Source: Pontibacter sp. SGAir0037 (GTDB lineage: Bacteria > Bacteroidota > Bacteroidia > Cytophagales > Hymenobacteraceae). From it: a stretch of 64,000 nucleotides of DNA. Each line of letters starts with the position of its first letter. The first letter of the stretch is position 1. The notes beneath the pieces were generated by a model that made no database searches, was not told the DNA's origin, and was given only the letters and a program-made list of their open reading frames with translations. Position numbers and translations under genes: made by a program. Shown one piece after another: positions 44,387-52,731 of this stretch. The DNA lies in assembly GCF_005491705.1 (NCBI RefSeq), contig NZ_CP028092.1, positions 806,001-870,000 of the forward strand, in the 5' to 3' direction.

Positions 44387-44587
44387 AATTAATGTGCTAA
44401 TTCTTAATGTGCTAATGTGGTAGCTAAGATAATGTCAAAAAAACAATGCTGAACTGGTTAGTTACCAGGATATTTTATATAAAATGGTTGAACAGAGACT
44501 GTTCCTATAATCATTCAAATCAAGTCAATTACTATTGAAGCCGAACCTCCGACCAGCACATTAGTACATTAAAAATTAGCATATTAA
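44387..44587. repeat. Inverted repeat between menF and menD
   Basis: Arms of 31 bases (44389-44419 and 44557-44587) match at 28 positions in inverted orientation; each is built on AATGTGCTAATT-type words. The right arm touches the menF stop codon. It resembles a small dispersed or MITE-like element. Confidence 0.55.
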
Positions 44588-45804
44588 CTGCTTTCAAACC
44601 GGCTTAAAACCTGGTGCATGGTTTGCATTTTGTGCTGGGTTTCCTGCCATTCCTTTTCGGGGGAAGACTCCCCGGTGATACCGGCGCCTGCATATAGTAC
44701 GGCTGCATCGGAAAGTATCTGCATACAGCGCAGGTTCACGTAAAGGTGTGTGCCTGCAGGGCTGTTACAGGGGCCCAGGTAGCCGCTGTAGTAGCTGCGG
44801 TTATAGCCTTCATGCGCCTGAATAAATTGTAGAGCCGGTTCTTTGGGAAGTCCGCAAATGGCAGACGTCGGGTGTAAGAGATGCAGCATATCAGTACCGA
44901 GCCTGGGAAAGTCCACCTCTTTCATGTCTACTTTAAAATCGGTGCGCAGGTGCATCAGTTTACCGGCTACCACTGTTTTAGGTCCTACTTCAGTATACTC
45001 GCGCAGTCTCAGTTTTTTAAAGCAGCTCAGGATGTAGCGCTCCACCATGCCCTGCTCTTCAATTTCCTTTTGTCGCCAGATTGCCTCCGATACATCTTCT
45101 ACGGCAGGTTGCGTACCGGCTAAAGCCACCGTTCGGAAAATTTGCTGCTGATCTATACTAACCAGAATTTCAGGGGAAGCGCCCATCCAGGTGCCTGCAC
45201 CGGGTACTGAAACAAGCGAAACAAAAGCTCTGGGGTAGGCACTGCGCATGGCTGCGTTTGCTTCCAGTATATCAAAAGCGGCGGGAAGGGGATAGGTCCG
45301 GTTTCTGGATAATACCACTTTCTCCATCTGCTCTTCCCTAATAACGCTTACAGCTTCGGCAACAGCATTTTTAAAATTCTCTTCTGTTTGTGCAGAAGGA
45401 GGGTTCGTGCCGGAGGCAGCATGCCAGCCAGTATTGATTTTCTGTTGTTGAAGCGTGGCCATAAATGCTGCCTGGCTTTCCTGGGAAACACCCTCCCGTA
45501 CTGTAAGCGAGCCCGAAGTAGCATCAAAGTAAACATCGGCTTGTATAAAAAGGTTTTTCTGATTGTCCTTTTCTTCGAAAGGGCAGAAAAAGAAGCCGAA
45601 AGGACTTTCCTCCAGCACAGGCTGCGCTACGATCAGGTTCTTCTGAAATGAAACGCAGGCCTGCACCTGTGTGGTATCGGGTAGCCGCCAAACTGCAATA
45701 GGCAACCCTTGTTGAATAGCTGTTTTAAAAAAATGCTCTAATGTATAGGCCGGGCCTGCGCCCGTGTTTTCTCCGTCTCCGAAGGCAAATGCTGCCTCTG
45801 TCAT
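44584..45804 (-). CDS. menF: Isochorismate synthase (MenF)
   Basis: 406 residues with the chorismate-binding domain: EQMEKVVLSRNRTYPL, SPEILVSIDQQQ, ATSAICGLP-type block (HPTSAICGLPKEPALQFI), EGYNRSYYSGYLGP and YAGAGITGESSPEKEWQET. It converts chorismate to isochorismate, the first committed step of menaquinone synthesis. Its start is only two bases from the end of the upstream thioesterase gene, so they form an operon. Confidence 0.88.
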   Translation of the reverse strand: MTEAAFAFGDGENTGAGPAYTLEHFFKTAIQQGLPIAVWRLPDTTQVQACVSFQKNLIVAQPVLEESPFGFFFCPFEEKDNQKNLFIQADVYFDATSGSLTVREGVSQESQAAFMATLQQQKINTGWHAASGTNPPSAQTEENFKNAVAEAVSVIREEQMEKVVLSRNRTYPLPAAFDILEANAAMRSAYPRAFVSLVSVPGAGTWMGASPEILVSIDQQQIFRTVALAGTQPAVEDVSEAIWRQKEIEEQGMVERYILSCFKKLRLREYTEVGPKTVVAGKLMHLRTDFKVDMKEVDFPRLGTDMLHLLHPTSAICGLPKEPALQFIQAHEGYNRSYYSGYLGPCNSPAGTHLYVNLRCMQILSDAAVLYAGAGITGESSPEKEWQETQHKMQTMHQVLSRFESS

Positions 45805-45806
45805 TC

Positions 45807-46229
45807 TTATCCTTTTTTATCTATCACTGCCACCGTCATACGACTTAGGCACACTAAGTCTCCTGCTTCGTTCGAAATAACAGTTTCCCATATCTGGGTA
45901 GTGCGGCCCACATGCACGGCACTGGATTTGCCATAAACCCAGCCTTCGCGCACCCCTCGCACATGGTTTGCGTTTATTTCTAAACCAACACAGGCTTTTG
46001 TTGCTAAATCTACCTGAAGGGCAGCACCCAGGCTGGCGAGCGTTTCTGCCAGGGCAACCGAGGCACCACCGTGTAAAAGCCCCATGGGCTGGTGCGTGCG
46101 GTGGTCCACCGGCATCTTTCCGCACAGGTATTTATCACCTATTTCGGTAATTTCGATACCCAGGTGCTCCATCATGGTATTTTTTCGCCACTCGTTTACC
46201 TGCTCTAACGTATGTATAGCTTTGTGCAT
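45807..46229 (-). CDS. menI: Hotdog-fold thioesterase, possible DHNA-CoA thioesterase
   Basis: About 140 residues from ATG 46229 (KAIHTLEQVNEWRKNTM); a longer frame reaches 46286 but overlaps the promoter region of the divergent gene. LLHGGASVALAETLASLGAA is the PaaI/MenI hotdog motif, with the catalytic Glu. The tight coupling to menF suggests hydrolysis of DHNA-CoA in menaquinone synthesis. PaaI-type activity is the alternative. Confidence 0.78.
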   Translation of the reverse strand: MHKAIHTLEQVNEWRKNTMMEHLGIEITEIGDKYLCGKMPVDHRTHQPMGLLHGGASVALAETLASLGAALQVDLATKACVGLEINANHVRGVREGWVYGKSSAVHVGRTTQIWETVISNEAGDLVCLSRMTVAVIDKKG

Positions 46230-46288
46230 AGCAAGATGCTGCCTAAATTTGCAGTCTAAAGATTTAACAGGGCAAAAGTAGAACAATT

Positions 46289-46927
46289 TTGAGTATTAAG
46301 AAAGTATACCTGATCCGCCACGGGCAAACCGACTACAACCTGCAGGGCATTGTGCAGGGCAGTGGAATAGATTCTGATCTGAATGCAGAGGGACGTAAAC
46401 AGGCAGCCTCTTTTTTCGAAAAGTATAAGGATGTTCCGTTTGATAAAGTTTATACTTCAGCTCTGAAAAGAACGATGCAGTCGGTACAGGGATTCCTGGA
46501 CATGGGGCTGCCGCACGAGCAGCATGCCGGGCTGAACGAGATCAGCTGGGGCCACAGAGAGGGCACCCGTATCACCCCGGAAGAAGATGCTTATTATTAT
46601 GGTGTGCTTCGCACCTGGGAAGAAGGCAATACCTCGGTACCGATAGAAGGAGGTGAAAGTCCGGAAATGGTGGCTGCCCGGCAGAAACCATTTATTGATC
46701 TAATGCTGAGCAGGCCGGAGGAGAAAACGATCCTGATCTGCATGCATGGCCGGGCAATGCGGGTTTTATTATGCCAGCTGCTCAACTACCCGCTTCGGTG
46801 CATGGATAAGTTCGAGCACCTGAACCTGTGTCTCTATGAGCTGGATTATACCGGTACTATGTTCACAGTGAAGAAGTACTGCGATGTGTCGCATGCTTAC
46901 GGGCAGGACAAGCCGCTGGTAGGTTAG
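46289..46927 (+). CDS. Histidine phosphatase family protein
   Basis: 212 residues: RHG signature VYLIRHGQTDYNLQGIVQGS with the phosphorylated His, KVYTSALKRTMQS, the acidic Glu in EISWGHREG and the second His in ICMHGRAMRVL. It belongs to the phosphoglycerate mutase-like phosphatases. The start is TTG at 46289 because no in-frame ATG lies near. Substrate unknown. It is divergent from the menF operon. Confidence 0.8.
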   Translation: MSIKKVYLIRHGQTDYNLQGIVQGSGIDSDLNAEGRKQAASFFEKYKDVPFDKVYTSALKRTMQSVQGFLDMGLPHEQHAGLNEISWGHREGTRITPEEDAYYYGVLRTWEEGNTSVPIEGGESPEMVAARQKPFIDLMLSRPEEKTILICMHGRAMRVLLCQLLNYPLRCMDKFEHLNLCLYELDYTGTMFTVKKYCDVSHAYGQDKPLVG

Positions 46928-46959
46928 CAAACAAAGCTGAACAAATAACACAAGGATAG

Positions 46960-46990
46960 TTTGAATAAAATATTTTTAGCTATATTTTTG
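46960..46990 (+). promoter_or_regulatory. Bacteroidota-type promoter of aceF
   Basis: TTTG (46960-46963), exactly 19 bases, then TATTTTTG (46983-46990) match the phylum's consensus TTTG-N19-TAnnTTTG. The start codon is 56 bases downstream. Confidence 0.7.
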
Positions 46991-47046
46991 GGCAGATTAT
47001 TCTGATTATACACGACCTAAAAGGCAAAACACATAACACGATATTT

Positions 47047-48756
47047 ATGGCTGAAGTGATACGTATGCCTAAGATGAGCGACACGATGACGGAGGGGGTG
47101 ATAGCATCTTGGCTAAAGAAAGAAGGCGATAAGGTGAGCGCAGGCGACATCTTAGCCGAAGTTGAAACCGATAAGGCAACGATGGAGCTGGAGTCTTACG
47201 AAGATGGTACTCTCTTGTACATTGGTCCGAAAAAGGGCGATGCTGTACCTGTAGATGCTGTTATTGCCATTATTGGTAATGCTGGCGAAGACATTGCCGA
47301 TCTGGTGGCACAGGCCAAAGGCGAAAAGAGCGCTCCTGCAGCAGCTCCTGCTCCTGAACCTAAGAAAGAAGAGGCCCCTGCAGCTCCGGCTAAAAAAGAG
47401 CCAGCTGTTCCGAAGGCTGATATCAAAGCTACTGTTATTAAAATGCCTAAAATGAGCGATACCATGACAGAAGGTGTGCTTGTTTCGTGGCTGAAGAAAA
47501 CAGGCGATAAAGTAAAATCAGGCGATGTGCTGGCCGAAGTGGAAACCGATAAGGCAACCATGGAGCTGGAGTCGTATGAGGACGGTATCTTATTGTATAC
47601 AGGTGTAAACGAAGGTGACTCTGTAGCTGTTGACGCCGTTATTGCGGTGATCGGTGAAGAGGGTGCCGACTACAAAGCATTGTTAGACGGTGGAAATGTT
47701 GCTGAATCCGGCGATCTGCCAGAGGATGTAGAAGCACGTTCAAGCGAAGAGAATGCAAAATCGGATGCGAACATTGCTTCCCGTGCCAATGAAGTAACCT
47801 CTGACAAAGTACAGCAGACTTCTGTACCTGCCCATGGAACCTCTGCCTCAGCTGCCACTGAAGATGGCGGCAGGATTAAAGCATCTCCGCTTGCAAAGAA
47901 AGTAGCGCAGGACAAAGGCGTTAATCTTTCTGATGTAAAAGGTTCGGGCGAGGGTGGCCGCATTGTGTTACGCGATGTAGAAAACTTTACTCCTTCTGCT
48001 CCAAAAGCGCAGGCTGCTCCACAGCCAGGTAAGCCAGCTGCTGCTCCGGCGCCGGCTGTGTTCGGTTCGCCGCAGGAGTCTTACGAAGAGGTGAATGTAT
48101 CACAGATGCGTAAGGTGATTGCCCGTCGTCTGTCTGAAAGCCTGTTCACGGCTCCGCACTTCTACCTGACAATGGCCATTGATATGGATAAAGCCATGAC
48201 AGCCCGTGCCAGCATGAACGAAGTTTCTCCGGTTAAAATATCTTTCAACGACATGGTTATCAAGGCCGCTGCTGTTGCGTTGCGTCAGCACCCGGCTGTT
48301 AACTCTTCGTGGTTAGGCGATAAGATCCGTTATAACAAGCACATCAACATTGGTGTAGCGGTAGCAGTAGATGAAGGCTTGTTGGTTCCGGTAGTACGCC
48401 ATGCTGATTTTAAATCGCTTTCTGCCATTTCTTCTGAAGTGAAAGAGTTAGGCGGTAAAGCTAAGAATAAGAAATTACAGCCGTCAGAGTGGGAGGGAAG
48501 TACTTTCACGATCTCTAACCTGGGTATGTTCGGAATTGAAGAATTTACGGCTATTATCAACCCGCCTGATGCATGTATTATGGCAGTAGGTGGTATTTCA
48601 CAGGTACCTGTTGTGAAAAACGGCCAGATCACGATTGGTAATGTGATGAAAGTTACTTTGTCTTGTGATCACCGTGTGGTAGATGGTGCGGTAGGATCCG
48701 CTTTCCTGCAAACATTTAAGAGCCTGCTGGAAGATCCGATCAGGTTACTGGTTTAA
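47047..48756 (+). CDS. aceF: Pyruvate dehydrogenase E2 (dihydrolipoamide acetyltransferase)
   Basis: 569 residues: two lipoyl domains (~1-77 and ~131-208), each with the lipoylated Lys in ETDKATMELESY, joined by an Ala/Pro-rich linker; an E3-binding domain (~280-315, SPLAKKVAQDKGVNLSDVKG); and the catalytic domain with SCDHRVVDGAVGSAFL (His and Asp of HRxxDG). It transfers acetyl groups to CoA. The two lipoyl domains are near copies at the DNA level, a recent-looking internal duplication. It ends at a strong terminator, and no E1 or E3 gene is next to it. Confidence 0.92.
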   Translation: MAEVIRMPKMSDTMTEGVIASWLKKEGDKVSAGDILAEVETDKATMELESYEDGTLLYIGPKKGDAVPVDAVIAIIGNAGEDIADLVAQAKGEKSAPAAAPAPEPKKEEAPAAPAKKEPAVPKADIKATVIKMPKMSDTMTEGVLVSWLKKTGDKVKSGDVLAEVETDKATMELESYEDGILLYTGVNEGDSVAVDAVIAVIGEEGADYKALLDGGNVAESGDLPEDVEARSSEENAKSDANIASRANEVTSDKVQQTSVPAHGTSASAATEDGGRIKASPLAKKVAQDKGVNLSDVKGSGEGGRIVLRDVENFTPSAPKAQAAPQPGKPAAAPAPAVFGSPQESYEEVNVSQMRKVIARRLSESLFTAPHFYLTMAIDMDKAMTARASMNEVSPVKISFNDMVIKAAAVALRQHPAVNSSWLGDKIRYNKHINIGVAVAVDEGLLVPVVRHADFKSLSAISSEVKELGGKAKNKKLQPSEWEGSTFTISNLGMFGIEEFTAIINPPDACIMAVGGISQVPVVKNGQITIGNVMKVTLSCDHRVVDGAVGSAFLQTFKSLLEDPIRLLV

Positions 48757-48771
48757 TCTTCTGTAAAGGAT

Positions 48772-48813
48772 AAACAAAAGCGCCTCTCTGTAAACGGAGA
48801 GGCGCTTTTGTTT
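48772..48813 (+). terminator. Terminator of aceF
   Basis: 17-base arms AAACAAAAGCGCCTCTC/GAGAGGCGCTTTTGTTT with an 8-base loop and a T-run. Confidence 0.85.
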
Positions 48814-48942
48814 TAAAAATTAGTGTTATTTAATTTAAATAGTTTGGTGCAACTTCAACCGATTCGATGAAACGCGCTGGTAAAAAGATGTTCTGTGTAG
48901 CAGAAAAGCTTTTTGGTAAGGGAGCCGTTTTAAATTTAATAG

Positions 48943-49534
48943 TTACTGCCTTAACCAGACCTGCCCATTGGCGGTTGTAAATGAGATTATGCCAGCCTCT
49001 TTGGCATAATAGATCTCTTTTATCTTGTCGCTTCTTTCTGCAGTAAATGAAAAAACAAGATGTAAAACACGATTGTAGTTTTGTCCGTTTAGGGTATAGT
49101 TGTTCAGGAGTTCTCCCTCAACGCCATAAGGGGTTAGGTATTCTTCGTTTGGCTTATCGCTGGTATTTACAGTCAGGTATTCGCTTTCGAAATCCTGCTT
49201 ACTGCTGTTTGCAAAATCAGCGAACCTCTTTTCTGCCTGAATAGCAAAGCCCAAGTGTTCCTGCTGCCCTGTAAAGGTATAGGTCAGGAGCTGGTAATCG
49301 CCATGAATTCGCTTAATAACATCTTCTTTTACGCTAACTCTAAGCTGCTCCTGCGCGCCCGTATTACTGGTAAAGTGCAGTACAGCATTAGTCGCATGGG
49401 CCGTTACCCAGGCTTTGGTGGAAGCCGGAATTTCCTGCAGAACTAACTCTTCCTTCATCCTTGCCACAGCCATTTAAAACTAAAAGAAGCATGACCAGGC
49501 TGAGCAGCCTGAGGGGTAGCCAATAACGGTTCAT
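48943..49534 (-). pseudogene. Lipoprotein gene with a frameshift after the lipobox
   Basis: The long frame (49473-48943, 176 aa, MAVARMKEELVLQEIPASTK...) lacks a signal. In the frame one base off, ATG 49534 gives MNRYWLPLRLLSLVMLLLVL then NGCGKDEGRV, a textbook lipoprotein signal that ends soon after. The two fit as one lipoprotein with a one-base shift near 49450-49470. It could be a true mutation, a sequencing error or slippage. The body has beta-type sequence and no recognised domain. Confidence 0.6.
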
Positions 49535-49634
49535 ATATAGTTAATTTCCTATAAGATACTCAAAACTTACGGAACGTTGCATGTGATGTAAAATAAATGT
49601 GGTGTTGTCCTGCCAGAAAATATACCTTAGGCGC

Positions 49635-49690
49635 AGCATTGGCCAAAACAAAGCTGAAGTTTACATTCCAGCTTTGTTTTGGCCAATGCT
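49635..49690. terminator. Long hairpin between divergent units
   Basis: 22-base perfect arms starting AGCATTGGCCAAAACAAAGC with a 12-base loop. It is most likely the terminator of the nitroreductase gene (minus strand). Confidence 0.8.
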
Positions 49691-49722
49691 TTTTTGATGG
49701 TTTATTGCCTTTCTGGCTCTGC

Positions 49723-50352
49723 TTACACAATTTCGGTAATAAATTCCTCTTTTGGCAGCCTTACTTTTTTTTGCTTAGCCAAGAAGTCATTCTCTTCATC
49801 GCGGTAACCCAGGGCCAGCAGCACAACACTTTTCAAGCCCAGTTCTTTTAGCCCAAGCAGTGTGTCAAACTTCTCTGCATCAAAACCTTCCATTGGCGTA
49901 GCGTCTACCTTTAAATGTGCTGCTGCAATCAATCCTGTTCCCAATGCGATATACGCCTGTTTAGCCGACCAGATAAAGTTCTCCTCATCGGTTCTGCTAA
50001 GCAGGTAGCTTTCCAAAGAGTTTTTAAAATCTGCCAAGTTTTCTGCCGGTGTTTCTCTTACTTTTGCAACATATTGTATATACTTTTCTATGTGCTCCTT
50101 CCTGACAGCACTATAGGCTGCAAACACTAAAAGATGAGAGGCATCCGCTATTTGTGAGTTAAAAGAACCTTTCCCTAATTCTTTTCTTAATTCCTGGTTC
50201 TCTATCACAAAAAGCCTGTAAGGCTGCATACCCACTGATGAAGCCGAAAGATTGATGGCGTCTAGAATTGTTTGCAGCTTATCTTGTGAAACCTTTTTGC
50301 TGCTGAACTTTTTGGTGGCATATCGCCAGTGGAGGCTTTCTAATAAATCCAT
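49723..50352 (-). CDS. Nitroreductase-family NAD(P)H oxidoreductase
   Basis: 209 residues of the NfsB/NfnB flavin oxidoreductase type: LHWRYATKKFSSKKVS, INLSASSVGMQPYRLFVIEN, AAHLKVDATPMEGFDAEKFD and VVLLALGYRDEENDF. It reduces quinones or nitro compounds using FMN. It is divergent from an HxlR regulator gene, which presumably controls it. Confidence 0.85.
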   Translation of the reverse strand: MDLLESLHWRYATKKFSSKKVSQDKLQTILDAINLSASSVGMQPYRLFVIENQELRKELGKGSFNSQIADASHLLVFAAYSAVRKEHIEKYIQYVAKVRETPAENLADFKNSLESYLLSRTDEENFIWSAKQAYIALGTGLIAAAHLKVDATPMEGFDAEKFDTLLGLKELGLKSVVLLALGYRDEENDFLAKQKKVRLPKEEFITEIV

Positions 50353-50413
50353 ATCTGTTCTTGTTAATAAGTTGCCTCAAAGTTGAGAAATAATTGTTTA
50401 TATTTGACACCTA

Positions 50414-50453
50414 GTGACAAAAAGTAATAGTGACATACAGGTAACAAGGTAAC
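50414..50453. promoter_or_regulatory. Operator array of GTRAC repeats (HxlR module 1)
   Basis: GTGAC, GTAAT, GTGAC, GTAAC and GTAAC start at 42, 32, 26, 15 and 7 bases before the hxlR start codon. The same spacing recurs at 52146-52185. Confidence 0.6.
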
Positions 50454-50455
50454 CT

Positions 50456-50812
50456 ATGATGGAAACGAATCATGAAATTGAAACGCATGAATGCAAAAAG
50501 ACCATTATGGCCGTGCATGATGCAATGGATGTACTCAACGGTAAATGGAAAATCTCTATTGTAGCCTCTCTCTGTTTCAACAAGAAGAGATACTCCGATA
50601 TTCTAAGGGAAGTAACTGGTATTTCCGGTAAGATGCTCAGCAGGGAGTTGAAGGACATGGAAATGAATGAATTGATTAAACGAACTGTGCTGGATACGCA
50701 ACCTGTTACTGTTGAATACGAACTCACAGAGTACGGACAGAAACTCAAGTCTGTTATTGAGCATCTTGCTACCTGGGGTACTGAGCACCGCAAAAAAATA
50801 ATTGGGAAATAG
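50456..50812 (+). CDS. HxlR-family transcription regulator (copy 1)
   Basis: 118 residues with the HxlR winged helix: VLNGKWKISIVASLCF, RYSDILREVTGISGKMLSRE, LKDMEMNELIKRTV and TQPVTVEYELTEYG. There is a conserved Cys before the HTH (ETHECKKTIMAVHDAMD), as in redox-sensing YodB/QorR relatives, which often use Cys to sense quinones. It is divergent from a nitroreductase gene. It is very similar to the copy at 52188. Confidence 0.85.
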   Translation: MMETNHEIETHECKKTIMAVHDAMDVLNGKWKISIVASLCFNKKRYSDILREVTGISGKMLSRELKDMEMNELIKRTVLDTQPVTVEYELTEYGQKLKSVIEHLATWGTEHRKKIIGK

Positions 50813-50819
50813 GGGTGCT

Positions 50820-51173
50820 TTAAGTGTTATTAAGTGAAGCCGGTTTTATTCCGATCAATGTTTCTAGGTCTTCACTAAAGATTCCGAACTGATTGTTCTT
50901 TATGTCAGTAGCGAAACCTGTTTGTAAGAAAGCGAGAGGCTCAGGAACACCACCTTCTATTAATTGTTGGGCAAATGCAGTTGCTTCAACATCAGTGTAT
51001 GAGCTGCTTCTTCCTGTCAGCTCGAAAGGAGCTTGAGCTACGTCGGTATAGGCATTCAGCTTACTGCCCGTAATTTCATATGATCTGTTTTCATGCCCGT
51101 TCTGAATTAACATAATGGCTGCTGCCTCGCCCATTTTTCTTCGAAGCGCGTAAGGCACTTTGCCATTTCTCAC
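50820..51173 (-). pseudogene. Truncated NmrA-like quinone oxidoreductase (qorB-type) remnant
   Basis: 117 residues equal to the C-terminal third of an NmrA/QorB-type NAD(P)H oxidoreductase (KMGEAAAIMLIQNGHENRSY, EITGSKLNAYTDVA, FAQQLIEGGVPEPLA). The Rossmann NAD-binding N-terminus is missing. A 52-base perfect palindrome lies just upstream. It is convergent with hxlR copy 1. Confidence 0.65.
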
Positions 51174-51210
51174 AGAGAGAAAAATACCTGTTTTAAAGAT
51201 CTTTTCACCT

Positions 51211-51262
51211 ACATAGCAAAGCAGCTCTACAGCATTAATGCTGTAGAGCTGCTTTGCTATGT
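51211..51262. repeat. 52-base perfect palindrome
   Basis: 26-base perfect arms starting ACATAGCAAAGCAGCTCTAC with no loop. It would make an extremely stable cruciform or RNA hairpin. It lies between the qorB remnant and an SDR gene and may serve as the SDR terminator, or mark a rearrangement edge. Confidence 0.85.
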
Positions 51263-51334
51263 CAACCGCCGGAATATCCGGCTGTCGTTACCCGCACGGA
51301 CTGTTGTATTGCCCGAGCTGTTAGGTCGTTAGGT

Positions 51335-52081
51335 TTACTTCAGTGCATAACCAATATAACCACCGTCAACCAGTAATTCTGTTCCAGTAATAAAGCTTGC
51401 ATTGTCGGAAGTCAGGAACAACACTGCTTTTGCAACTTCATCAGGATTGCCCATTCTTTGCAAAGCTGTAGTTGTGGCAAATTGCTTTTTTGTTTCATTG
51501 TCGGGAACTGCTTTGTCAAAACCTTCGGTTTGTGTTGGCCCGGGGCTCACAATGTTTACTCTCACTTTTCTTTCTGCCAATTCGTTTGCGGCAATCTGGG
51601 CAATTTTATTTACGGCACCTTTGGTTGCGGAATACACACTCGCATACATCTGAGATGTTGTTGCAACAGTTGATGATGTGAACAGCACTGATGCTCCTTC
51701 AGCCAAATGCGGTATGAGTTTTTGCAATGTAAAGTAATATCCTTTCACATTGGTATTGAACTGTGCATCGAAATCTGCTTCTGTTGTTTGTTCAATTGGT
51801 GTGAATATGGCTATTCCTGCGTTCAGGAAAAGCACGTCTATCTTACTTCCGCTTTCTGCAACTGATTTTTCTAAGTCGGCAATTCCTGCCAAATTTGAAG
51901 TATCCGACACAACCGTTTTCAATTTTGGATTGTCGATTTTAGCCGCTGCTTTTTGCAGATTTTCAGCACTTCTGCTTGTTATCCACACATTTGCTCCTGC
52001 GTTGATGAATGCTTTTGCGGTAGCAAATCCAATTCCTGTGCTTCCGCCCGTAATAACTACGTTTTTATTAGTGAAATCCAT
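51335..52081 (-). CDS. SDR family oxidoreductase
   Basis: 248 residues of the classical short-chain dehydrogenase family: NAD-binding GGSTGIGFA, LNAGIAIF (NAG motif), the catalytic Ser in FTSSTVATTS and YxxxK in YSATKGAVNK. The ending FITGTELLVDGGYIGYALK is typical. Substrate unknown. It is divergent from hxlR copy 2, with the operator array between them. Confidence 0.88.
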   Translation of the reverse strand: MDFTNKNVVITGGSTGIGFATAKAFINAGANVWITSRSAENLQKAAAKIDNPKLKTVVSDTSNLAGIADLEKSVAESGSKIDVLFLNAGIAIFTPIEQTTEADFDAQFNTNVKGYYFTLQKLIPHLAEGASVLFTSSTVATTSQMYASVYSATKGAVNKIAQIAANELAERKVRVNIVSPGPTQTEGFDKAVPDNETKKQFATTTALQRMGNPDEVAKAVLFLTSDNASFITGTELLVDGGYIGYALK

Positions 52082-52145
52082 TTTTCAAATTATTTGCTGT
52101 TTAACAGCACAAATGTAGAGGAGATAAATTTATTTTCGTTACTTT

Positions 52146-52185
52146 GTAACTAAAAGTAACAGTAACTTTTGCGTAACAAAGTAAC
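52146..52185. promoter_or_regulatory. Operator array of GTAAC repeats (HxlR module 2)
   Basis: GTAAC copies start at 42, 32, 26, 15 and 7 bases before the hxlR start, exactly the spacing of module 1 although the spacers differ. Confidence 0.65.
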
Positions 52186-52187
52186 TT

Positions 52188-52544
52188 ATGACGGAAATGG
52201 AATGCTTAAGCAGCGACAAGAATAAGAAGCGTATTATGGCTGTTCACGATGCCATGGACGTGCTGAACGGAAAATGGAAGATTTCTATTATTTCGTCTGT
52301 CTGCTATTACAACAAAAGGAGATTCTCCGATATTCTGAATGATGTAAAGGGAATTTCAAACAAGATGTTGAGCAAGGAATTGAAAGAGTTGGAAATGAAC
52401 AAGCTCATTAAGCGGACGGTGTTAGATACACAACCTGTAACTGTTCAGTATCAACTTACAGAATATGGCAAAACGCTGCAAAACATAATTGATAATCTGG
52501 CTGACTGGGGAATAGAGCACCGAAAAGTAACTATTGGAAAATAA
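52188..52544 (+). CDS. HxlR-family transcription regulator (copy 2)
   Basis: 118 residues, closely related along its whole length to the protein at 50456 (for example KRIMAVHDAMDVLNGKWKIS, DTQPVTVQYQLTEYG, EHRKVTIGK). A Cys is near the N-terminus (MECLSSDKNKK). It presumably represses the divergent SDR gene and may cross-bind the operator of module 1. Confidence 0.85.
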   Translation: MTEMECLSSDKNKKRIMAVHDAMDVLNGKWKISIISSVCYYNKRRFSDILNDVKGISNKMLSKELKELEMNKLIKRTVLDTQPVTVQYQLTEYGKTLQNIIDNLADWGIEHRKVTIGK

Positions 52545-52670
52545 TCGTTACCTGCAAGCCTAAACAGTTGTCCTGTTGTGATGATGTTTTGTCAGCTGGC
52601 GAAGGAGTGTCTATTTACAAAATAACTTTGCTGTTAACCTTACCGTTCACTGATTTCAGCAATAAAACAT

Positions 52671-52702
52671 AATAGCGGTTTGGATACACCTAAACCGCTA
52701 TT
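52671..52702. terminator. Terminator between hxlR copy 2 and SDR
   Basis: 11-base arms AATAGCGGTTT/AAACCGCTATT with a 10-base loop lie between convergent genes. Confidence 0.7.
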
Positions 52703-52731
52703 ACTATCATTCCTTTGCTGTATACAGTTTT

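Noticed and set aside
47047-47665. Repeated lipoyl-coding DNA as a mobile repeat
   Set aside because: It is the normal tandem lipoyl domain arrangement of E2 proteins.
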